Assembly (NCBI RefSeq): GCF_002015035.1 | Contig: NZ_MUXY01000014.1 | Span: 1-64,000 of the forward strand | DNA from: Haemophilus parahaemolyticus | GTDB lineage: Bacteria > Pseudomonadota > Gammaproteobacteria > Enterobacterales > Pasteurellaceae | Direction of reading: 5' to 3' | DNA length: 64,000 bases | In this document: in pieces, positions 9,610 to 19,773 of the stretch | How positions within the stretch are numbered: position 1 is the first letter of the stretch | Layout: each line of letters begins with the position of its first letter | Notes under the pieces: model-generated | Told to the model about the DNA's origin: nothing | Databases searched by the model: none | The model's input: only the letters and a program-made list of their open reading frames with translations | Translations under genes and position numbers: made by a program

Positions 9610-10326
9610 ATGGCGAGTTTTGATCCTCAAAATATGCCTCAGCACGTTGCAATTATTATGGACGGTAATGGGCGTTGGGCAAAACAACAAGGCAAATTGC
9701 GGGTGTTTGGTCACCAAAATGGGGTGAAAGCGGTGCGATCTGCAGTAAGTTTTGCTGCAAAATATGGGATCAAGGTTCTGACTCTTTATGCGTTTAGTAG
9801 TGAGAATTGGAGCCGTCCTGAAACGGAAGTTTCTGCATTAATGACATTGTTTATGACTGCGCTTAATTCTGAGGTAAAAAAGCTCCATAAAAATAATATT
9901 CGGTTAAAAGTGATTGGTGATAAATCTCGTTTTAGCGAAAGTTTACAGAAGAAAATTAGAGACTCAGAAGAGCTGACCTCTCAAAATACAGGTTTGATTT
10001 TAAATGTTGCAGCGAATTATGGTGGGTATTGGGATATTACTCAAGCTGCTCAAAAAATGGCGATGAAAGTCAAATTGGGTGAGTTGGCGATTGAGCAAAT
10101 TACGCCAGAGGTATTTGAAAAAGCCTTAGTCACTGAAGATCAACAGCAAGTAGATTTACTTATTCGTACCAGTGGTGAGCAGCGGATTAGTAATTTCTTA
10201 CTCTGGCAAATTGCGTATGCGGAACTCTTTTTTACGCCTGTTTTGTGGCCAGATTTTGATGATAATGTATTTAGCGAAGCGATTATCGCTTATCAGCAAC
10301 GTAATCGCCGTTTTGGTGGTTGCTAA
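9610..10326 (+). CDS. uppS: Undecaprenyl diphosphate synthase
   Basis: A cis-prenyltransferase that extends farnesyl diphosphate with eight isopentenyl units to make the C55 lipid carrier for peptidoglycan and O-antigen. HVAIIMDGNGRWAK carries the catalytic Asp 18, and ASGE-type residues occur in LLIRTSGEQRISNFLLWQ with the conserved Arg and Ser. ATG 9610 gives 238 residues, the usual length. TTG 9586 and ATG 9592 are in frame and cannot be excluded, since no strong ribosome site decides the start. It is the first gene of uppS-cdsA-rseP-bamA-skp-lpxD-fabZ-lpxA. Confidence 0.95.
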   Translation: MASFDPQNMPQHVAIIMDGNGRWAKQQGKLRVFGHQNGVKAVRSAVSFAAKYGIKVLTLYAFSSENWSRPETEVSALMTLFMTALNSEVKKLHKNNIRLKVIGDKSRFSESLQKKIRDSEELTSQNTGLILNVAANYGGYWDITQAAQKMAMKVKLGELAIEQITPEVFEKALVTEDQQQVDLLIRTSGEQRISNFLLWQIAYAELFFTPVLWPDFDDNVFSEAIIAYQQRNRRFGGC

Positions 10327-10351
10327 AAAAGAATAAGAAAGGAATAAAAAA

Positions 10352-11221
10352 ATGCTAAAAGAACGTGTACTTTCTGCGGTTGTAATGGTTATTGTAGCGT
10401 TAGCAGCGATTTTTTGGTTGCCTCCCTTGGCATTGACTATTGCCCTTTCAGCATTAGTGGTGCTTGGTATGTGGGAGTGGGCTCAATTTGTGGGTTTCAA
10501 AAGCCAAATGTCGCGCGTAGTTGTTGCTGGTGTGACGACCTGTATTCTTTTGCTTTTGGTTGTTGCGAATACAGATTATATTAATGCGGCTCGCTTTATG
10601 ACAGATTTAAGCGTTATTGCACTTTTCATTGCTTGTGTATGGTGGTTGGCGGCTCTTATTTTAGTGGTGACTTATCCCAACTCTGCAAAATTATGGGCGA
10701 AATCAGTCGTGGCGAAATTTTTATTCGGTATTTGTACGCTTTTCCCGTTCTTAATTGGTTTATTGGCTATCCGTTTTAATAATTATACTTTGGATGCTTA
10801 CCAAGGCACTTATTTATTACTTTATGCTTTCTTGCTTGTTTGGGGGGCTGATTCTGGGGCTTATTTCTTTGGTCGAGCTTTAGGCAAACATAAGCTGGCA
10901 CCAAAAGTATCGCCAGGTAAATCTTGGGAAGGGGCATTAGGTGGTTTATTTACTTCGGGTGTGATTGCATTTGCGTTCTTGCAGGCAACGCCGAACGATG
11001 TTTTTGGACGTACTTTAGAAATGATGCCGTTTATTGCTGTATCTGTTGCAACAGTAGCAATTTCAGTATTGGGAGATTTAGCTGAAAGTATGTTTAAACG
11101 CCAAGCAGGTATTAAAGATAGTAGTAATCTAATCCCTGGGCACGGTGGTATTTTAGACCGTGTTGATAGCTTAACTGCGGCGATTCCGTTCTTTGCTACG
11201 ATGTTTTTCTTTGTGCTTTAA
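10352..11221 (+). CDS. cdsA: Phosphatidate cytidylyltransferase
   Basis: An integral inner-membrane enzyme of 289 residues that makes CDP-diacylglycerol from phosphatidic acid and CTP, the branch point for all phospholipids. About eight hydrophobic segments are visible. The family signature is near the C-terminus (SVLGDLAESMFKRQAGIKD, then NLIPGHGGILDRVDS) with the Asp residues that bind Mg2+. GAAAGGAA precedes ATG 10352. It follows uppS by 25 bases and precedes rseP by 12. Confidence 0.96.
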   Translation: MLKERVLSAVVMVIVALAAIFWLPPLALTIALSALVVLGMWEWAQFVGFKSQMSRVVVAGVTTCILLLLVVANTDYINAARFMTDLSVIALFIACVWWLAALILVVTYPNSAKLWAKSVVAKFLFGICTLFPFLIGLLAIRFNNYTLDAYQGTYLLLYAFLLVWGADSGAYFFGRALGKHKLAPKVSPGKSWEGALGGLFTSGVIAFAFLQATPNDVFGRTLEMMPFIAVSVATVAISVLGDLAESMFKRQAGIKDSSNLIPGHGGILDRVDSLTAAIPFFATMFFFVL

Positions 11222-11233
11222 TTTAGGTAAAGA

Positions 11234-12565
11234 ATGAGCTCAATTATTTCATTTTTTATTTTAATCTGCATACTTGTGTTTGTGCACGAGTATGGTCATT
11301 TCTGGGCGGCTCGCCGTTGTGGCGTCAAAGTCATTCGTTTTTCGATTGGCTTTGGCAAAGTACTATTTAGAAAAAAAGATAAGCACGGCACAGAATTTGC
11401 TTTCTCATTGATTCCACTTGGTGGCTATGTGCAGATGTGGAATGGTGAGCCTGAAATCAATAAACAGAAAATTGATGTGCCGATTTCGCAATCTTTATCA
11501 AAAAAATCACTGCTTCAACGTGCCTTTATTATCGGTGCTGGGCCTATTGCGAATTTTATTTTGGCGGTTATCGCTTATTGGGGGGTGTTTGTTAGTGGTA
11601 TTCCTACGCTTAAACCTGTTGTTGGGCAGGTGCTACCTAATTCAATTGCAGCTCAAGCAAATGTACCTGTTGAATTTGAGATCAAGCAGGTAGCAGAGAA
11701 AACAGTTTTAGATTGGGAAGAAGTAAGTCTTGCGTTAATTGATAATCTAGGAGCAGAACATGTAGAAGTTTTAGGCTCAAGTATTGATGAAGATCATCCG
11801 CAACGTTTCTATCTCAATTTAACGGATTGGAAAGTTGATGGTACAAAAGAAAGTCCATTAACCAGTTTAGGGATACGTCCTAAAAATACGGTGATTAAAC
11901 CTGAGATTGCTCAAGTTTTACCTCATTCATCTGCTGAAAAAGCAGGGTTAAAAGCACAAGATAAAATTTTAGCGGTAAATCATCAGCCATTTGATTGGCA
12001 AAATTTAGTTAAAACGGTGCAAACAGGGCAGCCAATTACGCTTGAAATCGAAAGCTCAAACCAACAAAAACAAGCGGTGGAAATTATGCCTGAAAAGCAA
12101 AAAGATCGTTATGTCATTGGTATTACTCCGACTTATGAAGGCATTAGTGATAAATATCGGACGGTGATAGAGTATGATATGCTCACGGCAATCGGCAAAA
12201 GTGTGGATAAGGTCGGATCTCTTATTCATAGCATTTTCCAGTTTCTTGGGAATTTAATCACTGGTGAGTTGTCTTTGAACAATATAAGCGGCCCGATTTC
12301 GATGGCGAAAGGAGCGGCTGCTACTGCTGAAATAGGTTGGGTGTATTATCTCAGTTTTATGGCATTAATTAGTGTGAATTTAGGTGTGATGAATCTCTTT
12401 CCTATCCTGCCTTTAGATGGCGGGCAACTGCTTCTATTAGCGGTGGAGGCGATAAAACGAAAACCTGTTTCAGAGAAATTTCATCTATGTTTTCAACAGC
12501 TTGGAATGCTCTTTGTGTTATCGCTGATGGCATTTGCGTTCATCAATGATGTTATTCATTTTTAA
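11234..12565 (+). CDS. rseP: Site-2 zinc metalloprotease RseP
   Basis: An inner-membrane S2P protease of 443 residues. After DegS has cut the anti-sigma factor RseA, RseP releases sigma-E under envelope stress; it also clears signal peptide remnants. The zinc site HEYGH is at residues 18-22 and the third ligand is in NLFPILPLDGGQ near residue 390. Two PDZ domains lie between (about 110-300), as in the gamma-proteobacterial form. Its place directly before bamA fits the sigma-E and outer-membrane assembly theme of this cluster. Confidence 0.95.
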   Translation: MSSIISFFILICILVFVHEYGHFWAARRCGVKVIRFSIGFGKVLFRKKDKHGTEFAFSLIPLGGYVQMWNGEPEINKQKIDVPISQSLSKKSLLQRAFIIGAGPIANFILAVIAYWGVFVSGIPTLKPVVGQVLPNSIAAQANVPVEFEIKQVAEKTVLDWEEVSLALIDNLGAEHVEVLGSSIDEDHPQRFYLNLTDWKVDGTKESPLTSLGIRPKNTVIKPEIAQVLPHSSAEKAGLKAQDKILAVNHQPFDWQNLVKTVQTGQPITLEIESSNQQKQAVEIMPEKQKDRYVIGITPTYEGISDKYRTVIEYDMLTAIGKSVDKVGSLIHSIFQFLGNLITGELSLNNISGPISMAKGAAATAEIGWVYYLSFMALISVNLGVMNLFPILPLDGGQLLLLAVEAIKRKPVSEKFHLCFQQLGMLFVLSLMAFAFINDVIHF

Positions 12566-12618
12566 ACTAGCGGTGTAAATCGCTGACTCTTTTACAAAAC
12601 TTTCATAGGATAATTTCA

Positions 12619-15045
12619 ATGAAAAAATTATTGCTTTCTTCTCTTTTAATTGCCAATGGTGTAATGGCTGCACCATTTGTAGTAAAAGATATTCGTGTTG
12701 ATGGTGTACAGCCTGAAACGGGCGAAGCGATCATTTCAGCTTTACCTGTTCGTGTCGGTCAAACAGCAACAGATGCTGATGTGGCGAATGTTGTAAGAAG
12801 TCTTTTCATTCAAAATCGTTACCAAGATGTGCGTGCAGCACGTGAAGGCAATACGTTAGTTATTAAAGTGGCAGAGCGCCCTTTAATCAATACCGTAGAT
12901 ATTGAGGGTAATGGTGCAATCCCTAAAGATGCATTAGAGCAAAATTTAAAAGCTAATTTAATTGCGAAAGGTGAAGTTTTTGATGCACAAAAATTAGAAT
13001 CTTTCAAACAAGGTTTGATTGAACATTATCACTCTATTGGTCGTTATACCGCAACCATTGATTCGATTACTACCCGAGCAGAAAATGGTGGAATTAATGT
13101 TAAATTAGACATTAAAGAAGGTGATGTGGCATATGTAAAACACATCAATTTCGAAGGTAATCAGGCATTTAGTTCAAAAGAACTCACTAAACAGCTTGAT
13201 ATTCAACCAGATGTTTCTTGGTTTAATATTTTTGCAAGTAGCAAGTTTGAATCTCAAGCGTATGCAAAAGATTTAGATACAATCCGTGATTTCTATATGA
13301 ATCGTGGTTATGCAAAATTTGCTTTAACTGGTACGGATGTGCAGTTTTCTGATGATAAAAAAGAAGTGAATTTAACCTATCAGGTATCAGAAGGCGAACA
13401 ATATAAAGTAAGCGATGTGCGTATTATTGGTAACACCGCAAATTTAGGCAATCAACTCAACGCCTTGTTAAAAGATTACCAAACGGGCGATCTTTTCCAC
13501 AAAGCTGATCTATTGAAAATTGAGGAAGCAATCAAACAAAAATTAGGTGAGAATGGTTTTGGCTCAGCACAAGTCGATCTCTATCCAAAATTTGATGAAG
13601 ATGCGAAAACTGTTCAAGTCAATTTTGTTGTTGAAGCTGGTCCGCGTGTGTATGTACGTAAAATTCGCTTTGAAGGCAATAATGTGACCGCTGATTCAAC
13701 ATTGCGTCGAGAAATGCGTCAGCAAGAAGGTGCTTGGTTATCTACTACTGCGGCATCGCTTGGTAAATCACGTTTAGAAAGAACAGGTTTCTATGAAAGC
13801 GTTGATATGCAAATGCCAGCTGTTCCGAATACGACCGACCAAGTGGATTTAGTGTATGCGATTAAAGAGCGTAATACTGGTAGCATCAACTTTGGTATTG
13901 GTTACGGTACAGAAAGTGGTATCAGTTACCAAGCAGGTATCAAACAAGATAACTTCTTAGGTATGGGTTCAACCATTAGCTTAAATGGTACACGTAATGA
14001 CTACGGTACAAGTGTTGCTTTAGGCTATACCGAGCCATACTTCACAAAAGATGGGGTAAGTTTAGGTGGTAATGTTTTCTTCGAAGATTATGATAACTCA
14101 AAAAATGACAATGTCTCTTCGTATAAACGTCGCAGTTATGGGGCGAATGTAAACTTAGGCTTCCCTGTAAATGAATATAACTCATTCTATACGGGTTTAG
14201 GTTATACACACGATAGTTTAAGTAATGTACAGCGTGAGTTTACACGTGAAAAATACGTTCGCTCAATGAACTTCCCATTAGTGGGAAATGATCCAAGCCG
14301 TTACGGTAAAATGAAAGCGGACGATTTCGATTTTTCATTTGGTTGGAATTATAACAGCTTAAACCGTGGTTATTTCCCAACAGAAGGAGCAAGTGCAAGT
14401 ATTGGTGGTAAAGTAACCATTCCTGGTTCAGACAATAAATACTATCGTTTGAATGCAGATTTTTCGAAATATATTCCATTAAACCGCGAGCATAAATGGG
14501 TGCTTTCAACTCGTGCAAGTTTAGGTTATACCAACGGTTTTGGTGGTAAAGAAGTGCCGTTCTATCAACTGTACACCGCAGGTGGTATTGGTACAATTCG
14601 TGGTTTTGCGTATGGTGCGGTAGGTCCTAAAGCTATTTATACTAATAATAGTGGTCTTTTCGTTTCTCCAAGCAATGACGTTATTGGTGGTAATGCTATT
14701 GCATCTGCAAGTATTGAATTGATTACTCCAACCCCATTTATTGCCGATAAATTCCAGCATAATGTTCGAACTTCATTATTCGTAGATATGGCAACAGTTT
14801 GGAACACTAAATGGAAACAAAATGAAATTGTAGCTTATAATAATGCAACTAAAACGAATATCACATTAAAAGATCTTGGCGTTCAAGATGCTAAAGACTG
14901 GAAAAAATATCGTGCTTCAGCAGGTATTGCCTTCCAATGGATGTCTCCAATTGGTCCACTCTCTTTCTCATATGCGAAACCAATCAAAAAATATGAGAGA
15001 GATGAAATTGAGCAATTCCAGTTTAACATAGGTAGCACATTCTAA
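12619..15045 (+). CDS. bamA: Outer-membrane protein assembly factor BamA
   Basis: The Omp85-family core of the BAM complex, which inserts beta-barrel proteins into the outer membrane. Its 808 residues match the family. A signal peptide (MKKLLLSSLLIANGVMAA) is followed by five POTRA domains (about 20-420) and a 16-stranded barrel. The lid-lock sequence GIGTIRGF is present (the VRGF/Y motif appears here as IRGF), and the last residue is Phe, the usual barrel signal. AGGA precedes ATG 12619. It lies between rseP and the periplasmic chaperone gene skp. Confidence 0.98.
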   Translation: MKKLLLSSLLIANGVMAAPFVVKDIRVDGVQPETGEAIISALPVRVGQTATDADVANVVRSLFIQNRYQDVRAAREGNTLVIKVAERPLINTVDIEGNGAIPKDALEQNLKANLIAKGEVFDAQKLESFKQGLIEHYHSIGRYTATIDSITTRAENGGINVKLDIKEGDVAYVKHINFEGNQAFSSKELTKQLDIQPDVSWFNIFASSKFESQAYAKDLDTIRDFYMNRGYAKFALTGTDVQFSDDKKEVNLTYQVSEGEQYKVSDVRIIGNTANLGNQLNALLKDYQTGDLFHKADLLKIEEAIKQKLGENGFGSAQVDLYPKFDEDAKTVQVNFVVEAGPRVYVRKIRFEGNNVTADSTLRREMRQQEGAWLSTTAASLGKSRLERTGFYESVDMQMPAVPNTTDQVDLVYAIKERNTGSINFGIGYGTESGISYQAGIKQDNFLGMGSTISLNGTRNDYGTSVALGYTEPYFTKDGVSLGGNVFFEDYDNSKNDNVSSYKRRSYGANVNLGFPVNEYNSFYTGLGYTHDSLSNVQREFTREKYVRSMNFPLVGNDPSRYGKMKADDFDFSFGWNYNSLNRGYFPTEGASASIGGKVTIPGSDNKYYRLNADFSKYIPLNREHKWVLSTRASLGYTNGFGGKEVPFYQLYTAGGIGTIRGFAYGAVGPKAIYTNNSGLFVSPSNDVIGGNAIASASIELITPTPFIADKFQHNVRTSLFVDMATVWNTKWKQNEIVAYNNATKTNITLKDLGVQDAKDWKKYRASAGIAFQWMSPIGPLSFSYAKPIKKYERDEIEQFQFNIGSTF

Positions 15046-15120
15046 TTCTTACAAGCGGTGGATTTAGTAAAATAATTTGCAAATTTGACCGCTTTCATTC
15101 GTTTAAATTAAGGATAAAAA

Positions 15121-15891
15121 ATGAAAAAATTATTTAAAATCAGTGCATTAAGTGCTTTACTTGCTACTTCAGCTGTAGCGAATGCAGCAGATACCATCGG
15201 TTTTGTTGATCCTGGTTATGTGATGCAGAACCATCCAGTTCTCCTTGATGCTTCAATTAAATTTGAAAACTTTATGAAAGAAAATCAAGCTAAATTTGCT
15301 GATGAAGATAAAAAATTAGCAGAAGAAAATAAAAAGCTAACGGCTGAGCGTGATGCATTAAATATTGATGCAAAAAATCTTCAAAAAGAACAAGCAACCG
15401 TTGAAGCGACATTAAAAAAAGAGGTTGCCCAATTAGAAAAAGATGCACCGCGTTTACGTGCTAAAGAGATCCAAGCTCGACAAGCAAAAATTGAAGGCAA
15501 AGCGAAAGCTTTTGAAAACAAAGTGGCTGCAATTCAAAAACGTGAACAAGAGTTTGCGAAAAAAGCAGAAGATTTCCAAAAACGTGCCGATGCTTTCCAA
15601 CAAAAAATTGAAGATGCAAATAAAAATAGCGGTGGTTTAAATCCTCAAGAAGCACAAAAAACTGCGATTGATGAAGTGAATGCAACTATTAAAGAAGTGG
15701 CTAAAGCGAAAGGGTATACCTTAATTCTTCAACCACAAATTGCACTTTATGCGGAAGATGAAAGTAAAGATATTACTGAAGCTGTGTTAGATGCAATTAA
15801 AGCAAAACATCCAGAAATTAAATTGCCAGAAGCACCTAAAGTAGATGCAACAAAAACTGAGCAAACAAAACCAGAAGAAGTGAAAAAATAA
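15121..15891 (+). CDS. skp: Periplasmic chaperone Skp/OmpH family, extended form
   Basis: A periplasmic holdase that escorts unfolded outer-membrane proteins to BAM. The signal peptide [20 protein letters not shown] is cleaved near residue 22, and [17 protein letters not shown] opens the family domain. Long Lys/Glu/Ala coiled-coil tentacles fill the middle. At 256 residues it is clearly longer than E. coli Skp (161) and the usual Haemophilus OmpH (about 197). The extra length is in the coiled coil (about residues 60-165) and in a Lys/Pro/Glu/Thr-rich tail after residue 235. The stop overlaps the lpxD start (TAATG). Confidence 0.93.
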   Translation: MKKLFKISALSALLATSAVANAADTIGFVDPGYVMQNHPVLLDASIKFENFMKENQAKFADEDKKLAEENKKLTAERDALNIDAKNLQKEQATVEATLKKEVAQLEKDAPRLRAKEIQARQAKIEGKAKAFENKVAAIQKREQEFAKKAEDFQKRADAFQQKIEDANKNSGGLNPQEAQKTAIDEVNATIKEVAKAKGYTLILQPQIALYAEDESKDITEAVLDAIKAKHPEIKLPEAPKVDATKTEQTKPEEVKK

Positions 15892-16916
15892 TGGCTACTT
15901 TCCGTTTAATTGAATTAGCGGAGCATATCGGTGGTACTGTAAAAGGTAACACCGATTTACCTATTCAAAGTATTGCAGCTTTAGACAAGGCAAATAGCTC
16001 ACAAATTACTTTTATTTCTAATGCAAAATATCGCGAAAATTTAGCCGCTTGCCAAGCGGGGGCGATTATTGTCACTGAAGATGATGAGGCATTTTGCCGT
16101 GAAGATCAGAACCTAATCATTGTGGAAAATCCTTATTTGGCTTACGCATTATTAGCACAATATATGGATTTAACGCCAAAAGCAGCAAACCAAATTCACC
16201 CTAGTGCCGTGATTTCGCCTGAAGCAAAATTAGGTCAGAATGTTTCTGTTGGGGCAAATACTGTGATTGAAGCAGGTGTAGAACTCGCTGATGATGTCGT
16301 GATTGGAGCGGGTTGTTTTGTGGGGCAAAATAGCCAAATCGGTAAAGGCACTCAACTTTGGGCGAATGTATCAGTTTATCATCAAGTAAAAATTGGGGAA
16401 CATTGTTTAATCCAATCTTCTGCCGTGATTGGCTCAGATGGTTTCGGTTATGCGAACGATAAAGGTCAATGGATTAAAATCCCTCAAACCGGCGGTGTGA
16501 TTATTGGTAACCGTGTTGAAATAGGGGCTTGCACCTGTATCGATCGCGGTGCACTCGATCCAACCGTCATTGAAGATAACGTGATTATCGACAACCTTTG
16601 CCAAATTGCTCACAACGTACATATTGGCTACGGCACAGCGGTAGCGGGTGGTGTGATTATGGCGGGTAGCCTAAAAGTAGGTCGTTTCTGTCAAATTGGT
16701 GGGGCAAGCGTACTAAATGGTCATATGGAAATTTGTGATGGAGCAATCATCACAGGGATGAGTATGATTATGAAGCCAATTACTGAGAAAGGTATTTACT
16801 CTTCGGGGATTCCTGCTCAAACAAATAAACAATGGCGTAAAACGGCAGCTTTAACAATGAATATTGATAAAATCAATGAGCGCGTGAAAGCATTAGAAAA
16901 AAAATTAGCTGAGTAA
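15891..16916 (+). CDS. lpxD: UDP-3-O-(3-hydroxyacyl)glucosamine N-acyltransferase LpxD
   Basis: Third enzyme of lipid A synthesis. It adds an amide-linked hydroxyacyl chain from acyl-ACP to UDP-3-O-acyl-glucosamine. Its 341 residues match the family. An N-terminal uridine-binding domain (about 1-100) is followed by a left-handed beta-helix of hexapeptide repeats, with the catalytic His in [12 protein letters not shown], and a C-terminal helix. It is translationally coupled to skp and lies about 50 bases upstream of fabZ. Confidence 0.97.
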   Translation: MATFRLIELAEHIGGTVKGNTDLPIQSIAALDKANSSQITFISNAKYRENLAACQAGAIIVTEDDEAFCREDQNLIIVENPYLAYALLAQYMDLTPKAANQIHPSAVISPEAKLGQNVSVGANTVIEAGVELADDVVIGAGCFVGQNSQIGKGTQLWANVSVYHQVKIGEHCLIQSSAVIGSDGFGYANDKGQWIKIPQTGGVIIGNRVEIGACTCIDRGALDPTVIEDNVIIDNLCQIAHNVHIGYGTAVAGGVIMAGSLKVGRFCQIGGASVLNGHMEICDGAIITGMSMIMKPITEKGIYSSGIPAQTNKQWRKTAALTMNIDKINERVKALEKKLAE

Positions 16917-16964
16917 TTTAAAAATAAATTCAATGAATTAAAATTGATAGAGGTCTTTAGAAGA

Positions 16965-17429
16965 ATGACAATTGAAACTCACGAAAATAGAGAGCCAAAA
17001 GTAATTGAAGTCACGGAAATTATGAGGATGTTACCACATCGCTATCCGTTCCTTTTAGTTGATCGCGTAACCGATTATGAAGAAGGAAAATGGTTGCGTG
17101 CTGTAAAAAATATTAGCGTGAATGAGCCTTGCTTTACGGGTCATTTTCCAGATAGACCTGTATTCCCTGGGGTGTTAATTCTAGAAGCAATGGCACAAGC
17201 AACAGGTATTCTTGCGGTGGCTAGCTATGGTAAATTAAAAGAAAATGAACTTTATTACTTTGCAGCTGTAGATAACGCACGTTTCAAACGTCCTGTAGTA
17301 CCTGGTGATCAGCTTGTCTTAGAAGTTGAATTTTTAACAGAAAAACGTGGTATCACAAAATTCACAGGTAGAGTCTATGTTGATGGCAAATTGGCTTGCG
17401 AAGCTGATTTAATGTGTGCAAGAAAATAA
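16965..17429 (+). CDS. fabZ: (3R)-hydroxyacyl-ACP dehydratase FabZ
   Basis: A hot-dog-fold dehydratase of fatty acid elongation that uses the same hydroxyacyl-ACP pool as LpxA and Lpx[14 protein letters not shown] carries the catalytic His and [20 protein letters not shown] the catalytic Glu. ATG 16965 gives 154 residues, close to the H. influenzae length, with AGAAG just upstream. An in-frame TTG at 16944 would add seven residues without a better ribosome site. It sits between lpxD and lpxA, the usual gene order. Confidence 0.96.
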   Translation: MTIETHENREPKVIEVTEIMRMLPHRYPFLLVDRVTDYEEGKWLRAVKNISVNEPCFTGHFPDRPVFPGVLILEAMAQATGILAVASYGKLKENELYYFAAVDNARFKRPVVPGDQLVLEVEFLTEKRGITKFTGRVYVDGKLACEADLMCARK

Positions 17430-17454
17430 CCCAAATTAGGAAAGGGAGCTTATT

Positions 17455-18249
17455 ATGCGTTTAATTGATTCAACCGCAAAAATCAGCCCATTAGCGATCG
17501 TAGAAGAAGGTGCTCAAATTGGAGCTCACGTTGAGATTGGTCCATTTTCAGTTATTGGCAAAGATGTCAAAATTGGAGCAAGAACCAAAATTCATTCGCA
17601 TGTGGTTATCAACGGTATTACTGAGATTGGTGAAGACAACCATATTTTCCAATTTGCGAGTATTGGAGAAATTAACCAAGATTTAAAATATCAAGGCGAG
17701 CCGACTAAAACGATCATCGGTGATCGTAATCGTATTCGCGAAAGCGTGACTATTCACCGTGGCACCGTACAAGGTGGTAGCGTAACGCGTATTGGGAGCG
17801 ATAATTTATTGATGATTAATTGCCACATTGCTCACGATTGCCGTATTGGTAACCGTTGTATTATTGCAAACAATGGTACTCTAGCGGGGCATGTGACGTT
17901 AGATGATTTTGTGATTGTGGGTGGAATGTCGGCGATTCACCAATTTGCAGTGATAGGTTCGCACGTGATGCTTGGTGGTGGTTCGATGGTTAGCCAAGAT
18001 GTGCCTCCTTATGTAATGGCACAAGGTAACCATGCTCGTCCATTTGGTATTAACTTTGAAGGATTGAAGCGCCGAGGTTTTGATAAACCCGCAATGCACG
18101 CAATTCGTGCTGTTTATAAGTTAATTTACACTTCAGGCAAAACAATAGAAGAAATTTTACCAGAATTAGAAGAAATGGCGTTAAAAGAGCCTGTGATTGC
18201 GGTTTATCTTGATTTCTTCAAGCGCTCGACGCGTGGCATTATTCGTTAA
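17455..18249 (+). CDS. lpxA: UDP-N-acetylglucosamine acyltransferase LpxA
   Basis: First enzyme of lipid A synthesis: O-acylates UDP-GlcNAc at position 3 from hydroxyacyl-ACP. Its 264 residues match the family. An N-terminal beta-helix of hexapeptide repeats carries the catalytic His in [12 protein letters not shown], and the C-terminal domain is helical ([20 protein letters not shown]). AAAGGGAGC precedes ATG 17455. In many relatives lpxB follows directly; here a terminator and a transporter gene follow instead. Confidence 0.97.
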   Translation: MRLIDSTAKISPLAIVEEGAQIGAHVEIGPFSVIGKDVKIGARTKIHSHVVINGITEIGEDNHIFQFASIGEINQDLKYQGEPTKTIIGDRNRIRESVTIHRGTVQGGSVTRIGSDNLLMINCHIAHDCRIGNRCIIANNGTLAGHVTLDDFVIVGGMSAIHQFAVIGSHVMLGGGSMVSQDVPPYVMAQGNHARPFGINFEGLKRRGFDKPAMHAIRAVYKLIYTSGKTIEEILPELEEMALKEPVIAVYLDFFKRSTRGIIR

Positions 18250-18273
18250 TTTTTAATGTGTATTTATCAGGTT

Positions 18274-18305
18274 TACCCTGTTCTCGAACAGGGTAGATTT
18301 GTTTT
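18274..18305 (+). terminator. Terminator after lpxA
   Basis: TACCCTGTT (18274-18282), loop CTCG and AACAGGGTA (18287-18295) form a 9-bp stem. The following GATTTGTTTT is only moderately T-rich. It lies 25 bases after lpxA and just before the transporter ribosome site, so it may end the envelope operon or only attenuate it. Confidence 0.7.
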
Positions 18306-18321
18306 AGGAGATGTTATTTTT

Positions 18322-19677
18322 ATGTCTAATCAAGAAGAACGACAGTCTTGGTCGAGCCGATTAGCTTATATAATGACCGTTGCAGGTGCAACTGTCGGTT
18401 TCGGTGCAACGTGGCGTTTTCCCTATCTAGTCGGTGAAAATGGCGGTGGTGCTTATGTTTTCTTATTTTGTATTGCAATGATTGTGATCGGTATTCCGAT
18501 GATCTTAGTTGAAAATGTCATTGGTCGTCGGATGAAAGTGAATGTAATTGATGCATTTAGTGGTCACGCAAATGGTCAAAAAATTGCCGCAGGTTGGAAA
18601 ATTTTAGGTTACACTGGTTTGCTTGGGGCTTTCGGGATTCTTGCCTATTATATGGTGCTTGGTGGCTGGGTGATAGAATATATCAGCAGTCTTTTAACAG
18701 GTAAACTAGATTTTTCTCAGCCACTTAATGTGGAATATACTTCATCTTTTTTGAAAGAGAATATCCATGACAATCCGTGGGGAATTATTGCCTACACGTT
18801 TCTTTTCGTTATCGTAAACTACTTTATTCTAGTGAAAGGGATCGTAGATGGTATTGAACGTTCCGTTAAATATTTAATGCCAATTCTCTTTTTATTCTTG
18901 CTTGTGATGGTGATTCGTAACGTAACCTTGCCTGGTGCAATGGAAGGGATTTCATTCTATTTGATGCCAGATTTTTCCAAAATCACCCCACAACTATTTG
19001 TTTTTGTGCTAGGTCAAGTATTCTTTGCATTAAGTCTAGGTTTCGGTGTGTTAATTACACTTTCAAGCTACTTAGATAAAAATGAAAACCTAGTAAAAAC
19101 TGCCGCCATAACAGGTGTTATGAATACCATCATTGCAGTACTTGCGGGCTTTATGATTTTCCCATCGCTATTTAGCTTTGGCGTGCCACCTAATTCTGGT
19201 CCAACCCTTGTGTTCCAAAGCTTACCTATCGTATTCTCAAATATGTGGGGCGGAACGCTCTTTGCGATTATTTTTTTTGGTTTGTTAGTGGTTGCTGCAT
19301 TAACAACATCATTAACAATTTATGAAGTGATTATTACCGCTTTACAAGAAAAAACGAAAATGGGACGCAAAAAAGCGATTGCAGTTACATTAGCCGTTAT
19401 TTTCATCTTAGGAAATATTCCATCTGTATTAGGCGATAATCTTTGGAAAGACGTCACCATTATAGGTAAAAGCATTTTTGATGCTTTTGACTACATTAGC
19501 GGTAATATTCTCTTTATTTTAACCGCATTAGGTAGTGCTATTTTTGTTGGTTTTGTTTTAAAAGATGAAGCTAAAGAAGAATTAGGGGCAGGCAAAGTAT
19601 TTACAAATCTTTGGTTTAATTACGTAAGATTTGTGATTCCAGTCATTATTCTGGTAATTTTCTTTAATTCACTCTAA
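18322..19677 (+). CDS. Sodium:neurotransmitter symporter (NSS/SNF) family transporter
   Basis: A 451-residue Na+-coupled transporter of the NSS family, which includes LeuT, Tna-type and MhsT amino acid carriers. The N-terminal sodium and substrate region WSSRLAYIMTVAGATVGFGA, followed by TWRFPYLVGENGGGAYVF, is diagnostic. About eleven membrane segments are visible, typical of the bacterial form. ATG 18322 is chosen because AGGAG lies 11 bases upstream and the family N-terminus starts there; a reading from 18256 would run through the terminator hairpin. The substrate, probably an amino acid, cannot be read from the sequence. It does not belong functionally to the lipid A cluster before it. Confidence 0.9.
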   Translation: MSNQEERQSWSSRLAYIMTVAGATVGFGATWRFPYLVGENGGGAYVFLFCIAMIVIGIPMILVENVIGRRMKVNVIDAFSGHANGQKIAAGWKILGYTGLLGAFGILAYYMVLGGWVIEYISSLLTGKLDFSQPLNVEYTSSFLKENIHDNPWGIIAYTFLFVIVNYFILVKGIVDGIERSVKYLMPILFLFLLVMVIRNVTLPGAMEGISFYLMPDFSKITPQLFVFVLGQVFFALSLGFGVLITLSSYLDKNENLVKTAAITGVMNTIIAVLAGFMIFPSLFSFGVPPNSGPTLVFQSLPIVFSNMWGGTLFAIIFFGLLVVAALTTSLTIYEVIITALQEKTKMGRKKAIAVTLAVIFILGNIPSVLGDNLWKDVTIIGKSIFDAFDYISGNILFILTALGSAIFVGFVLKDEAKEELGAGKVFTNLWFNYVRFVIPVIILVIFFNSL

Positions 19678-19689
19678 AAATATTTGAAG

Positions 19690-19719
19690 GCTGTCTTAGA
19701 TAATTAAGGCAGCTTTTTT
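19690..19719 (+). terminator. Terminator after the NSS transporter gene
   Basis: GCTGTCTTA (19690-19698) pairs with TAAGGCAGC (19705-19713) with one G-T pair, followed by six T residues. Confidence 0.85.
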
Positions 19720-19773
19720 GTAAAAAAATAGCAAAAATACCGCTTATTTTTAATTATGTAAAAAGGAACTCCT

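Noticed and set aside
18256..18321. Upstream start for the NSS transporter
   Set aside because: The extra 22 codons cover the hairpin at 18274-18295 and do not match the family N-terminus.
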